Shown here: in pieces, positions 1 through 6,491 of the stretch
How positions within the stretch are numbered: the first letter of the stretch is position 1
Layout: every line of letters starts with the position of its first letter
Source of the DNA: CAZTPJ01 sp964614515
GTDB taxonomy: Bacteria; Planctomycetota; Phycisphaerae; Phycisphaerales; UBA1924
Assembly: GCA_964614515.1 (NCBI GenBank)
Contig: CAZTPJ010000080.1
Span: forward strand, 1-15,670
Length of the DNA: 15,670 nucleotides
Direction: 5' to 3'
Program-made: the position numbers and the translations under genes
The notes under the pieces: model-generated
What the model saw: the letters and a program-made list of their open reading frames with translations, nothing else
Told to the model about the DNA's origin: nothing
Databases searched by the model: none

Positions 1-158
<158 letters not shown>

Positions 159-251
159 GCACCAACCAGACGTCGCGATCAACCTACATCGCTCGTTTGC
201 AACTTCGCATGCAGGCTTCATCTTCACAGCGAGACACGAAGACTTGGAGAT

Positions 252-284
252 AGGAATGAATGGAAAAACTTCTTTCTCATTCCT
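252..284 (+). other. Inverted repeat in the 23S-5S spacer
   Basis: AGGAATGA (252-259) and TCATTCCT (277-284) form a perfect 8-bp stem around a 17-nt loop. It sits midway in the roughly 205-nt spacer between 23S and 5S rRNA. Such stems are often RNase III or other processing sites in rRNA precursors; that role is inferred. Confidence 0.5.
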
Positions 285-334
285 CCTCCCTGTTCTCGGT
301 GTCGCGGTGGTAAATCTTCTCTCGCCAATCCACT

Positions 335-360
335 TCGGCCTCGCGGCAACGCGACGCCGA
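335..360 (+). other. GNRA-capped hairpin just upstream of 5S rRNA
   Basis: TCGGC (335-339) pairs with GCCGA (356-360). A C/C mismatch follows, then TCGCG (341-345) pairs with CGCGA (350-354), closed by a GCAA tetraloop (346-349). The hairpin ends about 4 nt before the predicted 5' end of 5S. GNRA tetraloops are a hallmark of stable RNA hairpins. A part in precursor processing or folding is inferred. Confidence 0.55.
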
Positions 361-363
361 GGC

Positions 364-474
364 TTGTCGGTGACCATAGGCGTAGGGCAACACCTGTTCC
401 CATCCCGAACACAGCAGTTAAGCCTACGCCGCCGATGATACTGCACCGCGGGAAAGTAGGTCATCGCCGACGCT
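364..474 (+). rRNA. rrf: 5S ribosomal RNA
   Basis: The core words CCTGTTCCCATCCCGAACA, CAGTTAAGCC and CGCCGATGATACT are the conserved loop B/C and loop E region of bacterial 5S rRNA. The terminal helix I can be drawn: TGTCGGT (365-371) pairs with GCCGACG (466-472), including two wobbles. The length of about 110 nt is normal. It follows 23S on the same strand after a roughly 205-nt spacer and is closed by an intrinsic terminator starting at 476, so this is the end of an rRNA operon. Ends are good to a few bases. Confidence 0.96.
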
Positions 475-475
475 T

Positions 476-514
476 GGGCCTCTTCAGGTAAACCTGAGGA
501 GGCCCTTTGCATTT
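476..514 (+). terminator. Rho-independent terminator of the rRNA operon
   Basis: The arms 476-488 (GGGCCTCTTCAGG) and 493-505 (CCTGAGGAGGCCC) form a 13-bp stem with one wobble, around the loop TAAA. TTTGCATTT follows. It lies directly after 5S and marks the end of the rRNA transcript. Confidence 0.92.
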
Positions 515-534
515 AACATCCCATCTACCGAAAT

Positions 535-576
535 CACGAAGACAGTCCGCAGAGACCACGAAGATACTCGCAGAGA
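535..576. repeat. Two tandem CACGAAGA...CGCAGAGA units
   Basis: Unit 1 (535-555) and unit 2 (557-576) each start with CACGAAGA and end with CGCAGAGA, with 4-5 unrelated bases between. The same words in the opposite orientation make up the CTCTGC-rich segment at 721-764. From memory, CACGAAG/CGCAGAG texts recur as dispersed intergenic repeats in many bacterial genomes; no search was made here. Confidence 0.55.
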
Positions 577-580
577 AGAC

Positions 581-603
581 TCCGGTGTATCAAACACACC
601 GGA
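581..603. repeat. Perfect hairpin in the rRNA/ABC operon junction
   Basis: TCCGGTGT (581-588) and ACACCGGA (596-603) form an 8-bp stem with a 7-nt loop. It lies between the rRNA terminator and the terminator of the convergent ABC transporter operon. There is no T-tract on either side, so a terminator role is unproven. Confidence 0.5.
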
Positions 604-668
604 TCTTCGCAGCACCAGCAGTCGCCCTGCCTGCCATCCACATGTCGATCCTGCGGACATTCCACCCT

Positions 669-705
669 AAAAAAAGCAAGCGCCGTCGGCGTCGCGACGC
701 TTTGC
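669..705 (-). terminator. Rho-independent terminator of the ABC transporter operon
   Basis: Read on the minus strand, GCAAAGCG (705-698) pairs with CGCTTGC (682-676) with one bulged A, and TCG/CGA pairs extend the stem inward. Seven T residues (plus-strand A run 669-675) follow immediately. It lies about 80 bases beyond the stop codon of the permease gene, the expected place. Confidence 0.8.
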
Positions 706-720
706 CCTTACCCCTCCGTT

Positions 721-764
721 CTCTCGGCGCCCTCTGCCTCCGCGCCCTCTGCGTACCTCTCTTC
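721..764. repeat. CTCTGC-rich direct repeat segment
   Basis: The 11-mer GCGCCCTCTGC occurs at 727-737 and again at 742-752, a 15-base period, within a pyrimidine-rich run reaching to CTCTCTTC. Its reverse complement resembles the CGCAGAGA words at 535-576, so the two segments are inverted relatives flanking the junction. No coding sequence is supported here. Confidence 0.45.
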
Positions 765-782
765 AGATAACGCAGCCGCGCC

Positions 783-3500
783 TCACCCCTTCATCGACGC
801 CAGCAGATCCCGCGGCCGTCGCTTCGCCAGGCGCACCACGGCCGGCAACGCCGCCCCCAGCGATGTCGCCGCCATGATCCCCCACCCCACCGCGATTGCC
901 CCCCACGGCGGGCGAAGTTCCAGCACCAGCCCAAGCAGGAGCGCATACAACCGCTGCCCCGCCCAACTTCCCTGCATGCCCATCATCGTGCCGATGATCG
1001 ACGCGGTGATCGCGATGATCAGCGCTTCGCCGAGCACCAGGCGTGACAGCAGCCCGCGCGGCGCCCCGATCGCCCGCAACACGCCAAACTCGAACTGCCG
1101 CGCATCGATGCTCGCGATGATGATGTTCGCCACGCCAAAGCACGCCACGAACATCTGCACGATCGCCACCACCGAAAACACAAGCAGGCTCGACGTCGCG
1201 AAGGTTCGGATCTCCTCCTTGATTCGCCGTCCCGTGCCCACATCGAGAATCCCCGCCTCGAACAGCGCCCCGCGGATCGTCTCGATCGCCTGCGCATCAT
1301 CCACATCGTCGGCCAGGTCAATCTGGATCAGATGAATCGCATCGACGCCGAACTTCTCCTTGAGGTCCCCCCGCGTGCCAAACACCGCGTGAATCGCCTG
1401 TTGGTGATACTCCTCCCCGATGTTGAAGAACCGACTCACGATGTCCAGCCCCGGTGACGTCACCACGCCCACGATCTCGAACTCATGCGTGCGGTCATTG
1501 CTCGACAGGCGGATCGAATCCCCCATGCCCAATCCCTGCGCGATCAGGAACTCGCGCGCCACCAGGATCGCCCCCCCCTGTTCCAGCCGTGCCCGCGCCA
1601 CGGCCTCGCTTCCCTGCACCCACGTCAGTGTCGTGATCGCGAAGAACCGCTCCGGCTCGAACGCGATGAACGTGCTGCGATACGTCTGCAGCGCCCTCAC
1701 ACCGAACGTGTCGGTCTCCACTGGATGCAGCGTGATCGCGCAGGTGTTCTCAACAAACGGCATCGCATCCAGCGTGCGCTGCGAATCCTCCGACAACGCC
1801 AGGCCGCTGACAAACGCATCGGGAAAGTCAATCTTGTCCAGCCAGTCGCGAAGAATCGCACCGCCATTGGTCCAGATCGAAATCATCAGCGCCAGCCCGC
1901 CCATGAGCGCCCCGGCCGTGAGGCCATGCGAATACGGCGTCGCCCGCACGGTTCGCGCGAGCAGATTCCTCGGCAGCCCGAGCACGCGCGACAGCGCTGG
2001 CCCCGCCGCCCACGCCACCAACAGCGTCATGGGGACCGACAACAGGAAATACCCGACAAACATCAGCGGCAGGCCGACCGTCGCGTACCCCCAGAACACA
2101 ATCTGGCCATCACTCGGTCCGCCGACGATGATCGCCTGCACAAGCAGCCCGGCCAGCCCGGCCGCGAGCATGATCGCAAACCCACGCGGTTTCGCCGGCG
2201 ACGCCCGCGATCGCATCGCGTTCATCGGCGACACGCGAGACGCTCGCCACGCCGGCCACACCGCCCCGATCAACCCCGCGCACACCGCGCCAACGCCCGA
2301 CAGCACCACGCCCGACGGCGAAATCGCAAGTTCCGACTTAAGTTCCTCGCGAAGCACCATCGCAAGCACCCACGACAACGCAAGTCCCAGCGGCACGCCC
2401 ACCCCCGCCCCGCCAACGCCAAGCAGCAGCCCGATCAGCAACTGCGACCGCGCCACCTGCCCGCGCGTCCCGCCGATGCACCGCACGATCGCCAACTCCC
2501 ACTGACGCTCCGCCACCGACGTGTTCAACCCCGTCAGAATGATGAACCCCGCCGCCAGCGTCGAAAGCACCAGCGCCAGAATGAAACCAAGTTCGCTTGA
2601 CTTCATGTTCCGATCAAGCCCGGCCGTGATCTTCGCCGTGGTCTGCAGCAGGAAGCCATCGCCGAGCGTCGGCGCGCGGGCCGCGATGACGTCCTCAGCG
2701 TTGGTTCCAGGCGTGAGGATGAGGTCGATTTCTGTGAAGCGTTCACGGGCATTGTGCAGGCGCTGAAGTTCCGCGATCGTCATCCACGCCATCGCGCGAT
2801 CGCCCATCGGCGGCGGCTCAATAATGCCCACGATGGTGAACGTCTCGGTGGGGCGCAGCAATCGGCGGATGAGAATCTGATCGCCAACGCCGATCCACGA
2901 TTGGCGCTTGTTGGCGGCGATCGCCTCGCGAACTTCGGCCTCCGTGGCCGTGCCACGCGCCGTGATCTGAAACACCGGCGCACGGCGGACTTCCGCCTGC
3001 CACTCCCACGTCAGACGATGCTGCGTGCGTTCATCGACGGCGATCTCGCCGGGCCCGGCGGGAAGTCGTCCCTCAATCACCACCAGCGGCGATCGTCCGT
3101 CCGGCGCTGATGGATCAAGCCCCGTCGCCAGCGCCAGCGCTGTGAACGACGCTACTTCCTCCGTGATCGCACCGTCGACGCGCTGACGATACATCCGCCG
3201 TGGCGTTTCCAGGGCCAACGCGGCCGTGAATCGCCCCGCTGCGCTCGCGACCTCCGGCCAGGCGCGTGCCTCCTCGAGTACCGACGCGGGAATGGCTCCG
3301 CTTCCCGCCGGTTGAATCTTCAAGTCCGCGTACCCCACTGTGGATCCGACCTGCGTTTCGATCGCCGCGTGCGCGGTCGCCAGCGCGCACGCGACCGTCA
3401 CGATCAGCGCGGCCGACAGCGCCACCGCGCCAACCAGCAGCATCGACCGGCTAGGCCGACCGAACAAGGTTCTGATAGCGAGTCGCCACGCCGGCGGCAT
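783..3500 (-). CDS. ABC transporter permease, FtsX/MacB type (duplicated, ten membrane helices)
   Basis: This is the membrane subunit of an ABC exporter of the FtsX/MacB/LolE superfamily, 905 residues. The substrate is unknown; relatives extract lipoproteins or lipids or drive envelope machines. I see about ten helices: one at 20-42, three at about 303-418, a central set at 440-545, and three at the C-terminus (770-796, 820-845, 868-892). Two large extracytoplasmic regions lie at about 43-300 and 546-769. The FtsX-like text RQWELAIVRCIGGTRGQ (332-348) is echoed by RQFEFGVLRAIGAPRG (801-816), so there are two FtsX halves, as in YbbP/ABC4-type permeases. The ATG at 3500 was chosen because GGAGGG lies 5 bases upstream; an in-frame ATG at 3587 would add 29 Arg-rich residues and overlap the ATPase gene more. 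The start overlaps the ATPase gene by 50 bases, which suggests translational coupling. It ends at the terminator near 669-705. Confidence 0.93.
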   Translation of the reverse strand: MPPAWRLAIRTLFGRPSRSMLLVGAVALSAALIVTVACALATAHAAIETQVGSTVGYADLKIQPAGSGAIPASVLEEARAWPEVASAAGRFTAALALETPRRMYRQRVDGAITEEVASFTALALATGLDPSAPDGRSPLVVIEGRLPAGPGEIAVDERTQHRLTWEWQAEVRRAPVFQITARGTATEAEVREAIAANKRQSWIGVGDQILIRRLLRPTETFTIVGIIEPPPMGDRAMAWMTIAELQRLHNARERFTEIDLILTPGTNAEDVIAARAPTLGDGFLLQTTAKITAGLDRNMKSSELGFILALVLSTLAAGFIILTGLNTSVAERQWELAIVRCIGGTRGQVARSQLLIGLLLGVGGAGVGVPLGLALSWVLAMVLREELKSELAISPSGVVLSGVGAVCAGLIGAVWPAWRASRVSPMNAMRSRASPAKPRGFAIMLAAGLAGLLVQAIIVGGPSDGQIVFWGYATVGLPLMFVGYFLLSVPMTLLVAWAAGPALSRVLGLPRNLLARTVRATPYSHGLTAGALMGGLALMISIWTNGGAILRDWLDKIDFPDAFVSGLALSEDSQRTLDAMPFVENTCAITLHPVETDTFGVRALQTYRSTFIAFEPERFFAITTLTWVQGSEAVARARLEQGGAILVAREFLIAQGLGMGDSIRLSSNDRTHEFEIVGVVTSPGLDIVSRFFNIGEEYHQQAIHAVFGTRGDLKEKFGVDAIHLIQIDLADDVDDAQAIETIRGALFEAGILDVGTGRRIKEEIRTFATSSLLVFSVVAIVQMFVACFGVANIIIASIDARQFEFGVLRAIGAPRGLLSRLVLGEALIIAITASIIGTMMGMQGSWAGQRLYALLLGLVLELRPPWGAIAVGWGIMAATSLGAALPAVVRLAKRRPRDLLASMKG

Positions 3501-4185
3501 CCAATCCCTCCGTCGAAAACGCACCCTTGACCACGCCATCCTGCAAGACATGCACCTCGCGGCAGTACGCCGCGGCCGCGGGTTCATGCGTCACCATCAC
3601 GATCGTCACATCATGCTCGCGGGCGATCGACGCCAACAGCGCCCACAGCCGATCCGCGCTCGCCGAATCCAGGTTGCCCGTCGGCTCATCCGCCAGCAGC
3701 ACCGGCGGCGAAAAAAGCAGCGCTCGCGCGATCGCCACGCGCTGCTGCTCACCCCCCGACAGCGCATCGGGCCGATGGGTTGCGCGGTCCTTCAGCCCGA
3801 GTTGATCGAGCAGGTCAAGCGAGCGCGTCCGCAGCCACGCGCCGTTCTCCCCCGCCAGCACCCCCGGCAACTCCACGTTCTCACGCGCCGTCAGCGTCGG
3901 AATCAGATTGAACTGCTGAAACACGATCCCGATCCCGCGACGGCGATACGCATTGGCCTCACGCTCCGACAGCGCGTGAATCGGACGGTCGGCGACGACG
4001 ATCTGGCCGTCGTCAGGTTGATCCAGGGCGGCCAGCAGATGCAGCAGCGTGGACTTGCCCGATCCGGACTGCCCCATGATCGCGACGTATCCCGGGCCGT
4101 TGATGTCGAGGTTCAGGCCGCGAAGCGCGTGGACGGGCTTGGCGCCAAGGCGATAGGTCTTATGAACATTGGTGCAGCGAATCAT
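3451..4185 (-). CDS. ABC transporter ATP-binding protein, LolD/MacB/YbbA type
   Basis: This is the cytoplasmic ATPase that powers the permease encoded just downstream, 244 residues. All motifs are intact: Walker A GQSGSGKST (38-46), Q-loop FQQFNLIP (89-96), signature LSGGEQQR (142-149), Walker B LLADEP (163-168) followed by GNLD (170-173), and H-loop MVTHEP (198-202). The text FQQFNLIPTLTARENVELP is typical of the LolD/MacB/YbbA group of ATPases that pair with FtsX-type permeases. The start is the ATG at 4185 because MIRCTNVHKTYRL is the normal family beginning. The frame stays open upstream to 4389, but that part only translates the 39-bp tandem repeats and is rejected as protein. No strong Shine-Dalgarno precedes 4185. 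LolD, MacB and YbbA cannot be told apart from sequence alone. Confidence 0.94.
   Translation of the reverse strand: MIRCTNVHKTYRLGAKPVHALRGLNLDINGPGYVAIMGQSGSGKSTLLHLLAALDQPDDGQIVVADRPIHALSEREANAYRRRGIGIVFQQFNLIPTLTARENVELPGVLAGENGAWLRTRSLDLLDQLGLKDRATHRPDALSGGEQQRVAIARALLFSPPVLLADEPTGNLDSASADRLWALLASIAREHDVTIVMVTHEPAAAAYCREVHVLQDGVVKGAFSTEGLDAAGVATRYQNLVRSA
3506..3511 (-). promoter_or_regulatory. Ribosome binding site deciding the permease start
   Basis: GGAGGG on the minus strand ends 5 bases before the ATG at 3500. It lies inside the end of the upstream ATPase gene. This supports the internal start over the longer frame. Confidence 0.7.
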
Positions 4186-4260
4186 GCCGGAACGCGGGCC
4201 TCTGGGGTATCGGGGAGGGTAGCGTTCCGAGAGGTTGCGCGTTCGCGTCACCGCACATTT

Positions 4261-4377
4261 TGAATCAGGTGGTGCGGGCATCCCGTCCGCACTCTTCTCT
4301 GGATCCGGTGGTGCGGGCGTCCCGCCTGCACGCATCTCTGAATCCGGTGGTGCGGGCGTCCCGCCTGCACGCCTCCT
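4261..4377. repeat. Three tandem 39-bp units, each a hairpin
   Basis: Units run 4261-4299, 4300-4338 and 4339-4377 with no spacer between them. Each contains a palindromic core such as GTGCGGGCG-TCC-CGCCTGCAC, a 9-bp stem with a 3-base loop. In unit 1 several stem bases differ, yet most pairs survive (G-T becomes G-C, G-C becomes G-T). They lie between the stop of the DUF6263-like gene and the start of the ABC ATPase gene. They could act as transcript terminators, stabilisers or REP-like sites. Confidence 0.85.
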
Positions 4378-4391
4378 CATCTCACCCACAC

Positions 4392-5339
4392 CTACCGCCC
4401 CGCGATCCGCTCCAGCGTCGCGCGCTGCTTCATTTTCTGCTCGATCTTTCCGCCACCGATCTCCTCATGCCCCATCTCAAACACCATCTCCGTCGTGAGG
4501 CTCGATGAAGAAATCTGCCCCGCGTCGATGTCAAACGACACATCGCCCGAGACCTTGGACTGCTTCATCTTCACGCCGAGCATCGCCGCCAGCGGATCGC
4601 TCCCCGCGCTCTGCGACAGCGTGCCCCCGGCCTCGATCATCGCCTGTGTCCGCGCCACGCGCCGGAACTTGTATTCGATGTCATTGGTGATCGTGCCCAC
4701 CCCGGGAAGTTTCTGATCGCTCTTGACGTTCCACGTCTCGCCGATGCGCACGGTGCGATCCGGCACCACGCGCAGCTGCCGCTCCAGCGAAGCCCGCATC
4801 GCTTCATCGTTCATCGTCGCCTTGTACATTTCCATCAGCGGCGCCAGAAGCGGATTGGAATCCGACACGCCGTCAAACGCCTCCGCCAGAATCTCCGACG
4901 CCCCCTCCAGACGCAAGACCTTCCCCTCCGGGTCCACATCAAACGTGATGGTCTTCCCGATGAACGCCGCGTGCGGCTTGATCAAACGATGATCCCGCTT
5001 CGACGCATCCGCCCGACGCGACGAGTCATATCGAACCTGTTCGCCCGGCTGTTCCTTCACGTCAATCACGGCCGACTCATACGTCTGCACCACCGTCGCC
5101 ACGCCCCGATCCGAGACGCTCTCGACCTTCTGCTTGACGACATGGGCCACCGTCCACGACACGGTTCGATCCTGCCCCGCCCCCTTGGTCTCCTGCGTCA
5201 TCTCGTGCGTCGAGCGATACGAACTCGTCGCACCCTCCACCCACTTCCACCGAAGCAGCGTCGTTCTATTCGCCTGCGCCACGGCCTGCGACGCCACCAT
5301 CAACAACACCAACGGCACGATTCGAATAATTGTCGCCAT
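4392..5339 (-). CDS. Exported protein resembling DUF6263
   Basis: A 315-residue predicted secreted protein of unknown function. Residues 1-22 form a signal peptide: a hydrophobic core VPLVLLMVASQAVA ending at AQA, so cleavage is likely just before N24. The mature part begins LLRWKWVEGATSSYRST and is followed by a stretch of beta-strand-like, charged sequence with RIGETWNVKSDQKLPGVG near the middle. This general shape matches the DUF6263 family known from Planctomycetes and Bacteroidetes; the match is by pattern memory, not by search. The ATG at 5339 is chosen because it opens the signal peptide and has AGGA 6 bases upstream; a longer frame adds 16 residues before it. There is no lipobox cysteine. 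The gene lies upstream of the ABC pair, separated by 206 bases holding the 39-bp repeats, so cotranscription is uncertain. Confidence 0.75.
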   Translation of the reverse strand: MATIIRIVPLVLLMVASQAVAQANRTTLLRWKWVEGATSSYRSTHEMTQETKGAGQDRTVSWTVAHVVKQKVESVSDRGVATVVQTYESAVIDVKEQPGEQVRYDSSRRADASKRDHRLIKPHAAFIGKTITFDVDPEGKVLRLEGASEILAEAFDGVSDSNPLLAPLMEMYKATMNDEAMRASLERQLRVVPDRTVRIGETWNVKSDQKLPGVGTITNDIEYKFRRVARTQAMIEAGGTLSQSAGSDPLAAMLGVKMKQSKVSGDVSFDIDAGQISSSSLTTEMVFEMGHEEIGGGKIEQKMKQRATLERIAGR

Positions 5340-5426
5340 ACCGATCCTACACCCCCGGCCGCCAGTGGTTGCAGCCAATGACCTCACGGCCGTGGGCCTC
5401 TTCGCCCGAATGGCGCACGATCATTG

Positions 5427-5446
5427 CCGGAGGCTTCAGCCTCCGG
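5427..5446. repeat. Perfect 8-bp GC-rich hairpin
   Basis: CCGGAGGC (5427-5434) and GCCTCCGG (5439-5446) flank the loop TTCA. It lies between the genes ending at 5539 and starting at 5339, both on the minus strand. No T-tract follows on the minus strand, so it looks more like a dispersed palindromic element or a transcript-stabilising hairpin than a classic terminator. Confidence 0.6.
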
Positions 5447-5538
5447 AAGGCCCCCCCTCAATCTCCCGCCCGGAAAGCGGACGACCTCTTCAATTGCGAT
5501 CTCCTCAACTGCAAACACCGGACTTTAGCCAAGCCCCA

Positions 5539-5784
5539 TCAATGCCCATCCCCATTCTCGCGCCTCACGATTTGCGCGATCATCGCCGGATCAATCGTGC
5601 GGCCCGTGCCATCCTCATCGTGGTGAAGACGAACGTATCTCGGCGCACGCCCAGTCCGTCGATTCACAGGTATGTACAGCGAGTCCGGATACGGCACCGA
5701 AAACGTCGCACCGTTGACCAGAACGATCTCAAACGGGCGAAACGTCGCGGGGTCCAGTTCTTTACGCAAAACATCCACGTCCAT
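5539..5784 (-). CDS. Small conserved protein of unknown function
   Basis: An 81-residue protein with no signal peptide or membrane helix. Its opening LRKELDPATFRPFEIVLVNG, then FSVPYPDSLYIPV, recalls a group of small planctomycete proteins of the form LRxxLxxxPFxPFxIxLxDGxxxxVxHPxxL, probably a small beta-barrel-like cytoplasmic domain. No function is known to me. The ATG at 5784 is favoured because the family pattern starts there; a GTG at 5808 would add 8 residues. A purine-rich GGAGAGGG lies 12 bases before the ATG, farther than usual. The gene is divergent from the ECF sigma factor gene, with 53 bases between the starts, so the two may share a control region. Confidence 0.65.
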   Translation of the reverse strand: MDVDVLRKELDPATFRPFEIVLVNGATFSVPYPDSLYIPVNRRTGRAPRYVRLHHDEDGTGRTIDPAMIAQIVRRENGDGH

Positions 5785-5837
5785 ACAGGTATTGTACCCT
5801 CTCCTCACTCATCGCCCCCCATCCACTACCATCCCCC

Positions 5838-6491
5838 GTGTCCGACACGCCCCAAGGCCCTTCCTCTCCCGATGCCGAGCGCGTGCTTCTCGAAGCCGCT
5901 CGTCGTGGCGACAACGCCGCGATGGCCGCGCTTCTCGAACGCTATCAGCATCGCGTCTATTCCCTCTGCTATCGCATGACCGGCCAGCGCGAGTGGGCCT
6001 CCGACCTCGCACAAGATGCGCTCGTCAAAGTCATCGAAGGCCTGGACTCCTACGACGGCCGTGCCCAACTCTCGACATGGATCATCCGCGTCACGATGAA
6101 CGTGGTGCTTTCAAAGCTCCGCGCTGAGAAGCATCGACGCCACGCCAGCCTCGATGCCATCCGCGAACGCTCCGGTGCTGACCCCGACGCGGCCCGGCGA
6201 AGCCATGCCAAGGCATTTACCGAAGAAATCGGCAGGGAACAAACCACCGCGCACCGCGTCGAACATTCCGAAACCCGGCAGCGGCTGGCCGCATGTCTGC
6301 TCCAACTCTCAGAGGAGCACCGGGCGATCTTGTTACTCAGGGATGCCAGGGGCTTGGAGTACGAACAAATCGGTGAAATCCTTGGTCTCCCGGCAGGAAC
6401 AGTCAAGAGTCGTCTCTTCAGGGCCAGGGCCGCCATGAGAGCCATGATGGAAGCCAGTACACCACCCGACACGCCACACCAAGAATCATGA
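5838..6491 (+). CDS. ECF-type RNA polymerase sigma factor
   Basis: A 217-residue alternative sigma factor of the sigma-70 ECF group, which directs RNA polymerase to stress- or envelope-related promoters. Region 2 spans about 20-95: ALLERYQHRVYSLCYRM, then the DLAQDALVKVIEGLDSYDG and LSTWIIRVTMNVVL core. Region 4 spans about 148-203 with the helix-turn-helix YEQIGEILGLPAGTVKSRLF. Region 3 is absent, as expected. The linker between regions 2 and 4 (about 97-147) is long for the class. The start is GTG at 5838, with no clear Shine-Dalgarno; the next internal Met would cut into region 2. The stop overlaps the next gene's start as ATGA, so the two are translationally coupled. ECF genes commonly sit beside their anti-sigma factor, which fits the neighbour. 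Confidence 0.93.
   Translation: MSDTPQGPSSPDAERVLLEAARRGDNAAMAALLERYQHRVYSLCYRMTGQREWASDLAQDALVKVIEGLDSYDGRAQLSTWIIRVTMNVVLSKLRAEKHRRHASLDAIRERSGADPDAARRSHAKAFTEEIGREQTTAHRVEHSETRQRLAACLLQLSEEHRAILLLRDARGLEYEQIGEILGLPAGTVKSRLFRARAAMRAMMEASTPPDTPHQES

Noticed and set aside
1420..2600. Long open frames on the plus strand opposite the permease gene
   Set aside because: They are antisense shadows produced by high-GC codon bias. The opposite strand encodes a clear FtsX-type permease, and these frames give Arg/Pro/Ser-rich text without domains.
3340..4263. 307-codon plus-strand frame opposite the ABC ATPase
   Set aside because: The minus strand carries complete Walker, signature and H-loop motifs. 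The plus frame is Arg/Gln/His-rich with no family pattern.
4261..4377. CRISPR array
   Set aside because: The three 39-bp units abut with no spacers and differ from one another, and no cas gene is in the window.
4186..4389. N-terminal extension of the ABC ATPase through the 39-bp repeats
   Set aside because: The repeat length is a multiple of three and happens to keep the frame open. The family start at MIRCTNVHKTY is at 4185.
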